Source of the DNA: Flavobacterium sp. N502540
GTDB taxonomy: Bacteria; Bacteroidota; Bacteroidia; Flavobacteriales; Flavobacteriaceae
Assembly: GCF_025947365.1 (NCBI RefSeq)
Contig: NZ_CP110012.1
Coordinates: 3,162,001-3,226,000 of the forward strand
DNA length: 64,000 bases
Direction: 5' to 3'
Under the pieces are notes generated by a model, which did not search any database, had not been told where the DNA came from, and saw only the letters and a list, made by a program, of their open reading frames with translations. Both the position numbers and the translations under genes were made by a program. How positions within the stretch are numbered: the stretch's first letter is position 1; each line of letters opens with the position of its first letter. Shown here one piece after another: positions 7,781 through 17,048 of this stretch.

Positions 7781-8677
7781 TTATTTCTTAAAGTATTTTT
7801 TGTAAAGGAAAAATCCTCCAAAACCAATCAAAAGAAATGGCCACAAATTAATTAGAAAAACAAAGATCGTTTCAAGAATGTACCAGCCATTTTTTAGCGA
7901 ATCGATGATTTGAATTCCCAGATTAGGTTTGTAAGCATCGCTGTCTTTTTCACTGGCTATTATCTCCTGTTTTATCGTTTCGTTTTGATACAGCTGTAAA
8001 GTTATAGTACTGAAGTTGATTTGATCCTCTAAAGATAAATTCTCAATAATGTTGTTATCATTGGCTTCTTTCTGGTTCGCCAGCGCATTTTCGGCTTCCA
8101 TAACATCATTGATTTTTTTGCCTTTAGCATCAATTGCTTTTTCGACCCTTTTTTGTGTAACAGTGTTCCTTTTTTGTGAAAGCTGATTGGATAATAACTT
8201 CAATGAAACATCATCGGCTTTGATAAGTCTGAAGTCCAGAAAATCAATTTGTTTGGCTATGATTTTAATAACAGTATCGAGCTGCGTATTGGGAACACGG
8301 ATTGTAATGTCGTTTTGTACCGTATATTTAGTGGTTTCAAGTGTGCTGTCGGGACTAATTTTGGTTTTAACCTGATCACGAATGGTACTTTGTAAGTTGG
8401 TGTAGGTTACAAAACCTCCAAATTTCTGAGTGGCGTTTTCAATTGCATAAGTAGATTTAACGACATTTTTTACCTTAAATTTAATGTCGGCAGTGCGAAT
8501 AAATTTTTGCTTACCGTCTTTTTTTTCCACTGCTGCTGATGAAGAAACTGCAGTGCTGTCTGTTGCTGTTTGTTGATCTGTAATGTTTTCTGATGTAGCG
8601 GGATCGAATTTTTTGCAGGAAAAGAATAAGATGATAAGCACTAAGGAAGTCAATCCAAGGTTGGCAATTGTTTTCAT
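7781..8677 (-). CDS. DUF4349 domain lipoprotein
   Basis: 298 residues from the ATG at 8677. That start gives a lipoprotein signal with a lipobox-like LILFFSC, whereas the longer frame does not. A Ser/Thr/Ala-rich linker follows, then the DUF4349 core (FIRTADIKFKVKNVVKSTYAIENATQKFGGFV ... VPNTQLDTVIKIIAK), a coiled-coil region around KRVEKAIDAKGKKINDVMEA, and a C-terminal membrane span (LINLWPFLLIGFGGFFLYKK). It is probably anchored in the envelope. Function unknown. Confidence 0.8.
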   Translation of the reverse strand: MKTIANLGLTSLVLIILFFSCKKFDPATSENITDQQTATDSTAVSSSAAVEKKDGKQKFIRTADIKFKVKNVVKSTYAIENATQKFGGFVTYTNLQSTIRDQVKTKISPDSTLETTKYTVQNDITIRVPNTQLDTVIKIIAKQIDFLDFRLIKADDVSLKLLSNQLSQKRNTVTQKRVEKAIDAKGKKINDVMEAENALANQKEANDNNIIENLSLEDQINFSTITLQLYQNETIKQEIIASEKDSDAYKPNLGIQIIDSLKNGWYILETIFVFLINLWPFLLIGFGGFFLYKKYFKK

Positions 8678-8906
8678 AAATTTTTTTAGATTTAATGGGT
8701 TGAGTAATAATTTAGAGAATCCGTTTTTCAGGAGGAGACTAGGAAGATTCTTATCGATTTTTTGGTATAACGAATTCAATCTGTGTTAGTCTTTAGTGGC
8801 TGTGTTTTTTAGAAGTGTATTTTATCAATAGGCAAAAAAAGGTTTGAGTATTCTTGTTAATTCGATATACTAAAAAGTGTGCCAATATTTTTTGTTTAAT
8901 ATTTTA

Positions 8907-8934
8907 TTGAAGGATTTTTTTTGTTGTAATTTTG
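8907..8934 (+). promoter_or_regulatory. Promoter of the pabB-tilS-dsbD group
   Basis: TTG at 8907-8909 and TAATTTTG at 8927-8934, 17 bases apart. The -7 box overlaps the TTG codon at 8932, so translation should begin further down, at the TTG at 8956. Confidence 0.5.
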
Positions 8935-8955
8935 AGGCCTAAAATTTACCTATTT

Positions 8956-10242
8956 TTGAGAGTTACCATTTACAAAGACATTTCAGATCCAGAGCATTTT
9001 AAACAGCAGCTTTTAAGCTGGTCACAACAATTTCGAGAGGTAATTTTTTTGGATAGTAATTCGTATCCACAGGAATATTCAAGCTTTGATTTTGTTTTGG
9101 CGGTGGATGCTTTTACCTCTTTAAAAACAGATTTTCATAATGCTTTTGAAGATCTGAAGCAATATCAGCAAACGACTAAAGACTGGCTTTTTGGATATCT
9201 TTCCTATGATTTAAAAAATGATACGGAAAACCTCTCATCATCAAATTTTGACGGTTTAGATTTTCCGGATTTGTTTTTCTTTCAGCCTAAAAAGATTTTT
9301 ACGTTAAAAGAGAATAAACTTGAGATACAATATTTATTGCTTTGCGATGATGAGTTGGAAGAGGACTATGAAGAAATCGTTAATAATGAATATGATGCCT
9401 TTGAAACGGTTAGCACGATTGAAGTCAAACAACGTATTTCAAAAGAAGCTTATGTTGAAAAAGTCAACAAAATGCTGGAGCACATTCATGTAGGTGATAT
9501 GTATGAAGCTAATTTTTGCATGGAATTTTTTGCTGAGACTGCCGAAATTAACCCCTTAGAGAAATTTCAGAAGTTAAATGCGATATCACAGGCTCCGTTT
9601 TCGGTATTTTTTAAGAATCATAAACAATATTTGCTTTCGGCTTCTCCGGAGCGATATCTGAAAAAAGTTGGCGAAACTTTGATTTCTCAACCGATAAAAG
9701 GAACTTCAAAACGATCTTCAGATCCGGTTGAAGATGAAAAATCAAAGCAGTTTTTAGCATCAGATCCTAAAGAACGTGCTGAAAACATTATGATTACCGA
9801 TTTGGTACGAAATGATTTGTCGCATACGGCACAGAAAGGTTCTGTTGAAGTAACGGAACTTTGTAAAATTTACTCATTTTTGCAGGTGCACCAAATGATT
9901 TCAACCATCACTTCAAAAATAGATCCGCAGTATTCACCAATAGATGTTTTAAGGACTACTTTTCCAATGGGAAGCATGACGGGAGCACCAAAAATTTCGG
10001 TCATGAAGATTATTGAAGATGTGGAAGAAACCAAACGAGGTCTGTACAGTGGTGCGGTTGGTTATTTCACGCCTGAAGGTGATTTCGATTTTAATGTGGT
10101 GATAAGAAGTATCCTGTACAATCAGGAAAATAAGTATATATCGTTTTCAGTTGGAAGTGCGATTACTTCTCAATCGATTCCTGAAAAAGAGTACGAAGAA
10201 TGTTTGTTAAAGGCAAAAGCAATGCACGAAGTTTTGCAATAA
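8956..10242 (+). CDS. pabB: Aminodeoxychorismate synthase component I / anthranilate synthase component I family
   Basis: 428 residues from the TTG at 8956 (LRVTIYKDISD); an earlier TTG at 8932 lies inside the promoter box. The C-terminal chorismate-binding domain is clear: GDMYEANFCMEF, SASPERYLK, QPIKGTSKRS, TDLVRNDL, PMGSMTGAPK and GLYSGAVGYFTPEGDFDFNVVIRS. The lack of trp neighbours and the length favour the folate-pathway enzyme (chorismate to 4-amino-4-deoxychorismate). The glutamine amidotransferase partner is not in the window. Confidence 0.85.
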   Translation: MRVTIYKDISDPEHFKQQLLSWSQQFREVIFLDSNSYPQEYSSFDFVLAVDAFTSLKTDFHNAFEDLKQYQQTTKDWLFGYLSYDLKNDTENLSSSNFDGLDFPDLFFFQPKKIFTLKENKLEIQYLLLCDDELEEDYEEIVNNEYDAFETVSTIEVKQRISKEAYVEKVNKMLEHIHVGDMYEANFCMEFFAETAEINPLEKFQKLNAISQAPFSVFFKNHKQYLLSASPERYLKKVGETLISQPIKGTSKRSSDPVEDEKSKQFLASDPKERAENIMITDLVRNDLSHTAQKGSVEVTELCKIYSFLQVHQMISTITSKIDPQYSPIDVLRTTFPMGSMTGAPKISVMKIIEDVEETKRGLYSGAVGYFTPEGDFDFNVVIRSILYNQENKYISFSVGSAITSQSIPEKEYEECLLKAKAMHEVLQ

Positions 10243-10400
10243 CAACTATATTTTCGATTGATGAATTGCATGTAGGAATGTTAAATTAAATAAAATTCGT
10301 ACAATTTTATTTGCAGTTTCGAAATATAGTGTAAATTCGCACAATTCTGAGATTTAAAAAACTTTCTCAATTATATAGAATTAAATTTTTACATTTATAA

Positions 10401-11711
10401 ATGCTTTCAAAATTTCAAAATCATCTCGCTTTAAGATTTCCATTTCTGGAGGATAAAAAGTTGTTTCTGGCAGTAAGCGGAGGATTGGATAGCATGGTCT
10501 TGCTGCATTTGTTTCAGCAATTACCGTTTGAGATCACCGTTTTGCACTGTAATTTTCAATTGCGTGGATTAGAAAGTTTTGGAGATCAGGATTTTATTCA
10601 AAAGTACTGTGACGAGAATGGTATTTCGATTTTTAGTACTCAATTTGATACTGAGGCTTTTGCCAAAGATTATAAATTATCCACTCAGGTGGCGGCCCGG
10701 GAACTGCGCTATAACTGGTTTTACGAACTTCTCGAAACCGAAAATTTCGACTATATTGTAACGGCACATCATGCCGACGATAATCTCGAAACGTTTATAA
10801 TCAATCTAACCCGGGGGACAGGATTAGATGGGTTGACTGGGATTCCGGAGCAAAATGATAAAATTGTTCGTCCGCTTTTACCTTTTTCCAGAGCCGAAAT
10901 TTTAGAGTATGCAAAGCAAAACAATATACTGTGGCGGGAAGACAGTAGTAATGCATCTAATAAATACCTTCGAAATAAAATTCGCCATGATCTTGTTCCG
11001 ATCTTGAAAGAAATCAATCCAAATTTTTTAAATGCCTTTCAAAAAACGCAAGAATATTTACAGGAATCACAAGAAATGGTTGAAGATGCTTCGATCATGA
11101 TTTACCAGCAAGTAGCGAAAGAGGAGGGAGAAGATATTCACTTTGATTTGAACCAGCTTAAAAAGCTTCCTAATTATAAATCGTATTTGTATCAGTGGTT
11201 AAATGAATTTGGTTTCGCGGCCTGGAATGATATTTATGATTTGGTAGAGGGGCAATCCGGTAAACAGGTTTTTTCGGCTGATTTTCGATTGTTGAAAAAC
11301 AGAGATACTTTGATTTTGAGTCCAATTTCTGAATTAGAAGAAAATGAAGTATTCGAAATTGGAGCAGAGGAGAAAGACGTTAATTTTCCCTTAAAATTGA
11401 GGCTTTGTCAGGTAGACGACATTACAATAGATTCAAATAAAGCTATATTTGTGGACGCTGAAAAAATCCGTTTTCCACTTATTTTGCGTAAATGGAAGGA
11501 GGGAGATGTTTTTCATCCTTTTGGAATGAAAGGAAAATCTAAAAAGTTAAGCAAACTTTTTAAAGATGAAAAAATATCGCTGATTGAAAAAGAGAAAATT
11601 TGGATTTTATGCTCAGATAATCAGATTGTGTGGGTGATAGGAATCAGACAGGATGAACGTTTTAAAATCGAGAATACAACAAACAAAATAATTAAAATAG
11701 AATTATTATAA
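10401..11711 (+). CDS. tilS: tRNA(Ile)-lysidine synthase
   Basis: 436 residues. It converts cytidine 34 of the CAU-anticodon tRNA-Ile to lysidine, using ATP and lysine. The PP-loop SGGLDS is at residues 26-31, followed by LHCNFQLRG, the HHADDNLET motif and the substrate-binding segment SSNASNKYLRNKIRHDLVP. The C-terminal TilS domain (LILRKWKEGDVFHPFGMKG) is present. The stop codon overlaps the next start (TAATG), so the two genes are translationally coupled. Confidence 0.95.
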   Translation: MLSKFQNHLALRFPFLEDKKLFLAVSGGLDSMVLLHLFQQLPFEITVLHCNFQLRGLESFGDQDFIQKYCDENGISIFSTQFDTEAFAKDYKLSTQVAARELRYNWFYELLETENFDYIVTAHHADDNLETFIINLTRGTGLDGLTGIPEQNDKIVRPLLPFSRAEILEYAKQNNILWREDSSNASNKYLRNKIRHDLVPILKEINPNFLNAFQKTQEYLQESQEMVEDASIMIYQQVAKEEGEDIHFDLNQLKKLPNYKSYLYQWLNEFGFAAWNDIYDLVEGQSGKQVFSADFRLLKNRDTLILSPISELEENEVFEIGAEEKDVNFPLKLRLCQVDDITIDSNKAIFVDAEKIRFPLILRKWKEGDVFHPFGMKGKSKKLSKLFKDEKISLIEKEKIWILCSDNQIVWVIGIRQDERFKIENTTNKIIKIELL

Positions 11712-13813
11712 TGAACCCTAACTACTACCAACAAACGATAATGTCGAAAAGTGTCTGGAATAAATCCATTGTTTTTTTATTGTTTTTTCTTTTTGCATTT
11801 GCAAAGGGGAATGCTCAAATTCTCGAACCGGTAAAATGGACTTCAAAAATCGAAAAGAGAGCCGGAAATAATGCTGTTTTGATTTTTGACGGAACAATTG
11901 AAAAAGAGTGGCACATGTATTCGCAGTTTACACCTGAAGGCGGGCCACTTGCTTTGGAAATTACCTTTAAAAATCAGAAAGGAAATTACAATTTGGTTGG
12001 AAAGGCTAAAGAAGGAAAAACCAAAACAGCTTTTAATGATGTTTTTGGTGTAAATGAAACTTTCTTTGAAGGCAAAGCGCATATCGAGCAGGAAATCACC
12101 ATTATCAATCCGAACTTAAAAACGGTTGAGGTTGATTTTGACTTTCAGGTTTGTAAAGAAGTTTGTATCAATTCCAGTAAAAAGTTTTCTATTGCGATTC
12201 CATCAAATTTTAAAATGGATGCTGTTGCGGCAGTATCTGAATCTAAATTAGATGAAACAAAAGTGGAGGGGATAGCAGTTGATACAGTAAAAAAAGTAGC
12301 CGCTTCAGCCGTAGAGCAAGTTATAAAAACAGATAAGGCTTTGGCAGAAGCAAGTGAAGAAATTCCAGCGTCGACGCCATCAAGAAGTTTATGGTCGATC
12401 TTTTTTATCGCTTTTATTTCAGGATTTGCAGCTTTGTTGACTCCTTGTGTTTTCCCGATGATCCCAATGACGGTAAGTTTTTTTACCAAACAAAGTAAAA
12501 GCAGGGCAAAAGGAATTAGAAATGCAATCATTTATGGTTTTTCTATTATTGCTATTTACGTAATATTAGGATTAATTGTTACCAAAATTTTTGGGGCAGA
12601 TGCCTTGAATGCACTGTCTACAGATGTTTGGTTTAACCTGATTTTCTTTGTGATCCTGATCATTTTTGCTACTTCATTTTTGGGAGCTTTCGAAATTATG
12701 CTACCTAATTCATGGGCGAATAAAGCAGATCAGCAAGCAGACAGAGGAGGTTTAATTGGTATATTGTTTATGGCTTTAGCTTTGGCTATTGTGTCGTTTT
12801 CTTGTACCGGACCTATTGTTGGAACCTTATTAGTGGAAGCTGCTTCGAATGGTGGAATTGCTCCAATTGTTGGAATGTTAGGATTTTCATTAGCGTTAGC
12901 ACTGCCATTTATGTTCTTTGCTATGTTCCCGGGCTGGCTAAATTCGTTGCCAAAATCCGGTGGATGGCTGAACACTGTGAAAGTAGTTTTAGGATTCTTA
13001 GAATTGGCTTTAGCGTTTAAATTTTTATCCAATGCTGATTTGGTACTTCAGTTGCATTTTCTGGAAAGAGAAGTATTCATTGCAATCTGGATCGCTATTT
13101 TTGCAGCTTTGACGTTATATTTATTCGGAAAAATTACATTGCCTCACGATAGTCCTTTAAATCATATTTCGGTTGGAAGATTGTATTTAGGATTGCTTAC
13201 TTTAGTGTTCACGGTTTATTTAATTCCGGGACTTTGGGGAGCGCCATTAAAATTAATCAGCGCATTCCCGCCGCCACCGCAATATAGCGAAAGCCCGTTT
13301 GGGGTAGGAGGGTCTGCAAATTCAAATAGCGGCAGTACTGAAACTGTTTCGGGTTTACCGGCAGGAGCTGAGCTAGGCCCTCATGGTATTATGGTTTTTC
13401 ATGACTATGAAGATGGTTTAGCGTATGCAAAATCAATCAACAAACCAATCATGCTTGACTTTACAGGTTATGCCTGTGTCAATTGCAGAAAAATGGAAAA
13501 CAATGTATGGTCGGAACCAATGATTTTACCAATCCTGAAAAATGATGTCGTTTTGATTTCACTTTATGTGGATGATAAACGTGACTTGCCAAAAGAAGAG
13601 CAGTATGTTACGGCAAAAGGAGATAAAATCGAAACGGTGGGTGATAAATGGACCGATTTTATGATTTCAAAATATAAAACCAATACACAGCCATTATATG
13701 TGATTACAGATTTGGAAGGGAAGAATTTAAACCCTTCAAAACCTACTATCAGTTATGTAAGTGCCGAAGAATATTTGCAATGGCTGAAAGAAGGAATTTC
13801 AAATTTTAAGTAG
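11711..13813 (+). CDS. dsbD: DsbD-like thiol:disulfide interchange protein
   Basis: About 700 residues. It carries reducing power across the inner membrane to periplasmic thioredoxin-like proteins. Layout: a signal peptide (start ATG 11711, or more naturally ATG 11741, MSKSVWNK), an N-terminal periplasmic domain with CKEVC, a central membrane domain with the paired cysteines of LLTPCVFPMIPMTV and VSFSCTGPIVGTLL, and a C-terminal thioredoxin-like domain with YACVNCRKME. All three cysteine sets are intact. Coupled to tilS by a one-base overlap. Confidence 0.92.
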   Translation: MNPNYYQQTIMSKSVWNKSIVFLLFFLFAFAKGNAQILEPVKWTSKIEKRAGNNAVLIFDGTIEKEWHMYSQFTPEGGPLALEITFKNQKGNYNLVGKAKEGKTKTAFNDVFGVNETFFEGKAHIEQEITIINPNLKTVEVDFDFQVCKEVCINSSKKFSIAIPSNFKMDAVAAVSESKLDETKVEGIAVDTVKKVAASAVEQVIKTDKALAEASEEIPASTPSRSLWSIFFIAFISGFAALLTPCVFPMIPMTVSFFTKQSKSRAKGIRNAIIYGFSIIAIYVILGLIVTKIFGADALNALSTDVWFNLIFFVILIIFATSFLGAFEIMLPNSWANKADQQADRGGLIGILFMALALAIVSFSCTGPIVGTLLVEAASNGGIAPIVGMLGFSLALALPFMFFAMFPGWLNSLPKSGGWLNTVKVVLGFLELALAFKFLSNADLVLQLHFLEREVFIAIWIAIFAALTLYLFGKITLPHDSPLNHISVGRLYLGLLTLVFTVYLIPGLWGAPLKLISAFPPPPQYSESPFGVGGSANSNSGSTETVSGLPAGAELGPHGIMVFHDYEDGLAYAKSINKPIMLDFTGYACVNCRKMENNVWSEPMILPILKNDVVLISLYVDDKRDLPKEEQYVTAKGDKIETVGDKWTDFMISKYKTNTQPLYVITDLEGKNLNPSKPTISYVSAEEYLQWLKEGISNFK

Positions 13814-13829
13814 TTTTTTTTTCTAGAAC

Positions 13830-13971
13830 ATAGAGAATAGAGTGAAGAATATAGAGTAAAGAGTACAATTTAAAATCTGTAATCTACAATCAACAATCTG
13901 AAATCTGCAATCTACAATCTAAAGTCTACAATCTACAATCTACAATCTATAATCTATAATCTATAATAAAC
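13830..13971. repeat. Period-7 tandem repeat array, about 20 units
   Basis: The sequence runs in register with period 7. It starts with units ATAGAGA, ATAGAGT, ATAGAGT, AAAGAGT and moves into AATCTAC-type units: AATCTGT, AATCTAC, AATCAAC, AATCTGA, AATCTGC, AATCTAC, three times AATCTAT. It is non-coding, between convergent dsbD and amt. The same heptad type forms the leaders at 2021-2045 and 2265-2289. Confidence 0.85.
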
Positions 13972-13993
13972 AAAGGTGAAGTTAATTCAAAAC

Positions 13994-14030
13994 AAAAATC
14001 CCTCTAAGGTCAGACTTAGAGGGATTTTTT
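13994..14030. terminator. Bidirectional terminator between dsbD and amt
   Basis: A 15-bp stem with core ATCCCTCTAAG / CTTAGAGGGAT, a 6-base loop, and A/T runs on both sides, between convergent genes. Confidence 0.85.
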
Positions 14031-14054
14031 ATAGGCAAAGGCGGAAATTTATTT

Positions 14055-15371
14055 TTATAAGAATTCTCCGTGTTGAGAAATATCTAATCCTAATTCTTCT
14101 TTCTCTTCAGTAACTCTTAGTGGGGTAATTTTGTTTACGACAAAGAATAAAGCATAAGAACCTACAAATGCAAATATAGAAACGATTACCAAAGCAGTTA
14201 ATTGATTGATAAATAATGTTGGAGTTCCAAAAATTAAACCTTGATTGTCTCCAACAGCGGGGTTGATTGCTTTCGAGGCAAAAACACCAGTTAACAGCAT
14301 TCCTACCATACCACCAACACCATGACAGGCGAAAACGTCTAACGCATCATCGATTTTTCCTTTAGGAAATTTGCTTACTACCAGATTACTAACGATGGCA
14401 GAGAATGCTCCAATGAAAATAGCGTGAGAGATGCTTACAAAACCTGCGGCAGGAGTAATGGCAACCAGTCCTACGACCGCTCCGATACAGGCACCCAGAG
14501 CTGATAATTTGTGACCTAAGATTTTATCCAGGAAAACCCATGCCATAGCAGCAGCTGCGGCAGCAACAGTTGTAGTTCCTAAAGCCTGAACAGCTAATCC
14601 GTTAGCTCCTAATGCAGAACCGGCATTGAATCCAAACCATCCAAACCATAACAAACCTGTTCCCAATAAAACATAAGTAATTCTGGCCGGATTTACTTTT
14701 TGAATTTTTCTTTTTCCTAAGAATATTGCTCCTGCTAAAGCGGCCCATCCGGCACTCATGTGCACTACTGTTCCTCCCGCGAAATCTAATACTCCCATTT
14801 TAAAGAATACTCCTTCAGGATGCCATGTCATATGTGCTAAAGGAGAATAGATGAATAGGATGAATAAAACCATGAATAACAAATAAGCCCAAAAACGCAC
14901 ACGTTCTGCAAATGCACCAGTGATTAATGCAGGTGTAATAATGGCGAATTTTGCCTGAAACAATGCGAATAACATAAATGGTATTGTTGGGGCAAGGCTC
15001 CAGGCAGTGCTGGTACCTACATTCTGAAAGAATAAATTGGAAGTTGGGTTTCCAATGATTCCGCCAATAGTAGGGCCAAATGCTAATCCGAAAGCGACAA
15101 TAACCCATAAGATCGTAACAATTACCATTGCCATAAAACTTTGCAGCATGGTACTAATAACGTTTTTCTTACCTACCATTCCTCCGTAGAAAAATCCTAA
15201 TCCGGGTGTCATAAGCAAAACAAAAGCAGTGGCTACGATCATCCAGGCTGTATCTCCTGTGTCAAACTTTACAGTTTCTGCCGGAATTGGATTATCGGTT
15301 AGTATAAAGTTGGATAAAAAGGTGAGTACTAAAATCGTGATAAGAATCACACTTAAAATAATTTTTCGCAT
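14055..15371 (-). CDS. amt: Ammonium transporter
   Basis: 438 residues with 11-12 membrane spans and an N-terminal hydrophobic leader. Seen: DTAWMIVATAFVLLMTPGLGFFYGGMV, FGPTIGGIIGN, AFAERVRF, DFAGGTVVHMSAGWAAL with the first pore histidine, LLWFGWFGFNAGSAL, and DVFACHGVGGMVGMLLTG with the second pore histidine. This is the Amt/MEP/Rh family. No glnK/PII gene is adjacent, unlike in many bacteria. Related in role to the gltB/gltD genes at the other end of the window, since both serve ammonium assimilation. Confidence 0.95.
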   Translation of the reverse strand: MRKIILSVILITILVLTFLSNFILTDNPIPAETVKFDTGDTAWMIVATAFVLLMTPGLGFFYGGMVGKKNVISTMLQSFMAMVIVTILWVIVAFGLAFGPTIGGIIGNPTSNLFFQNVGTSTAWSLAPTIPFMLFALFQAKFAIITPALITGAFAERVRFWAYLLFMVLFILFIYSPLAHMTWHPEGVFFKMGVLDFAGGTVVHMSAGWAALAGAIFLGKRKIQKVNPARITYVLLGTGLLWFGWFGFNAGSALGANGLAVQALGTTTVAAAAAAMAWVFLDKILGHKLSALGACIGAVVGLVAITPAAGFVSISHAIFIGAFSAIVSNLVVSKFPKGKIDDALDVFACHGVGGMVGMLLTGVFASKAINPAVGDNQGLIFGTPTLFINQLTALVIVSIFAFVGSYALFFVVNKITPLRVTEEKEELGLDISQHGEFL

Positions 15372-15644
15372 AGTTATTTGGTTTTAAATTTTTTTATAAA
15401 TGTATAAAATTGAGCAATAACCATGTAAAAAATAGGGGTATGTTCTTTATTTTTATTAATTTTTTATTTTGACCCCCTGTATTTTGTGTCAACTGAATAA
15501 TATTAACTTTAAATTTATGATTTGGTAAAATGTGTTTGTGTTTTTGTTAGTATATTAACTGAAAAACAATGTTTTGTAGGGGTGTTTTTGGTGTTTTTTT
15601 GAATTAATATCTGTATATTTTGGTTTGTTGTTGTGAATTGTAAA
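15372..15644. other. Upstream region of amt, no gene
   Basis: About 270 A+T-rich bases holding the amt promoter region. I see no clear TAnnTTTG box on the minus strand and no small gene. Confidence 0.35.
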
Positions 15645-15684
15645 TAAAAAAGGCGTCAGATGAATTTTCAAATGACGCCTTTTA
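15645..15684 (-). terminator. Terminator of the amidohydrolase pair
   Basis: Stem AAAGGCGTCA with TGACGCCTTT. On the minus strand it is followed by a T run, about 15 bases past the stop of the gene ending at 15701. Confidence 0.8.
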
Positions 15685-15700
15685 TTGTAAAATTTATTGC

Positions 15701-17008
15701 TTATTTCTGATTGAACTTTGCTTTGAATTTGTCATTCAGTTTGGTTTGAAAAGTTTCTAAGTTAATCTTTCTTCCCTGAATGAAAGCAGATGTTAACTTA
15801 TTCGTTCTCATGTCAAGTGCATCACCTTCAGAGATAAATAGAGTGGCATCTTTACCCGTTTCCAGAGTTCCGCAAGTAGCATCAATACCTAATAATTTTG
15901 CCGTATTTGAAGTGATAAGCTGTAATGCTTTTTCTCTGTCTAAGCCATATGCTGCACAGGTTCCTGCTAAAAACGGCAGGTTTCTTACGCTCATACGCTC
16001 GTGATCACCACTGTTTTCAAGTCCTACCACAATACCTTTATCGGTAAGTATTTTGGCCATTTTATAAGGCAGATTTACATCTTCGTCATCACTTGTTGGC
16101 ATGTCATGTACACGTCTTAAGAATACACCAACATTATATTTTTGCAATACATCGGCAGCTTTATAAGCTTCAAAACCTCCTACAATAACTATTTTCTTGA
16201 TCTGATTGCTTGCCGCTAACTGAATAGCATCAACGATTTGTTTTTCTTCATCAGCATGGATGTATAGCGTCTGAGTTCCATCAAAAAGCCCTTTTGTAGC
16301 TTCAAAAACGATGTTTCTTTCTTTTGAAACAGCCTGATTGTAAGCCTTTGCGTTAGCCCAGAACGCTGCGATTTCTTCCACTTGTTTTGGATAATCTTTG
16401 TTGGCTTCAATAACTCCCGGTTCAAACCATGTTCCTGATCTTCTGAAATTAGAAGGGAAGTCAAGATGAATTCCGTCATTTTCCTTTATAATCGCATCTT
16501 TCCAGCTCCAGGCATCCAATTGTACCACAGATGAAGTTCCGGAAATTCTACCCCCACGAGGAGTGATCTGAGCCATTAAAATCCCATTCGGACGAACAGT
16601 TTCTACCACTTTCGATTCAGAATTGTAGGCGATAATACTTCTTACGTTTGGATTAAAAGTTCCAATTTCTTCCTGATCGTCTGACGATTTCACGGCATCA
16701 ATTTCTACCAAACCTAATGTTGCATTAGCTACGATAAATCCCGGGTAAATGTGTTTTCCGCTGGCGTCAATGGTTGTGTCATACGCATCGGCAGCAAGTC
16801 TCACGGTCGTTGCATCTGCTACCAGGGTTAATTTTCCGTCTTTAAATCCAACGGCACTGTTCTGAATAACACTTCCGTTACCTAAATGTGCAGTAGCATT
16901 TAAAATCAAAACCGATTTGGTTTGTTGTGGTGCCGGTATTTGCTGTGCTTTTATTTGCAATGATGCACAAAAGGCAAGCAGACCTATATATATGTTTTTA
17001 TTAATCAT
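15701..17008 (-). CDS. Exported amidohydrolase-like protein (metal HxH motif not seen)
   Basis: 435 residues: a signal peptide (MINKNIYIGLLAFCASLQIKA), then a composite amidohydrolase fold with the N-terminal beta domain (GKLTLVADATTVRLA ... IDASGKHIYPGFI) and the C-terminal closing segment (NTAKLLGIDATCGTLETGKDATLFISEGD). After PGFI, where active members have HxH, the sequence reads VANATLGLVEID, so a key metal site is missing. A distal aspartate region (ENSGDHERMS) remains. Second gene of an operon, 40 bases after the larger paralogue. Possibly a non-catalytic partner of that protein. Confidence 0.75.
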   Translation of the reverse strand: MINKNIYIGLLAFCASLQIKAQQIPAPQQTKSVLILNATAHLGNGSVIQNSAVGFKDGKLTLVADATTVRLAADAYDTTIDASGKHIYPGFIVANATLGLVEIDAVKSSDDQEEIGTFNPNVRSIIAYNSESKVVETVRPNGILMAQITPRGGRISGTSSVVQLDAWSWKDAIIKENDGIHLDFPSNFRRSGTWFEPGVIEANKDYPKQVEEIAAFWANAKAYNQAVSKERNIVFEATKGLFDGTQTLYIHADEEKQIVDAIQLAASNQIKKIVIVGGFEAYKAADVLQKYNVGVFLRRVHDMPTSDDEDVNLPYKMAKILTDKGIVVGLENSGDHERMSVRNLPFLAGTCAAYGLDREKALQLITSNTAKLLGIDATCGTLETGKDATLFISEGDALDMRTNKLTSAFIQGRKINLETFQTKLNDKFKAKFNQK

Positions 17009-17048
17009 GTTATCTGTTTTTATCTTTATGAATTTTATAAAGCCGTTA

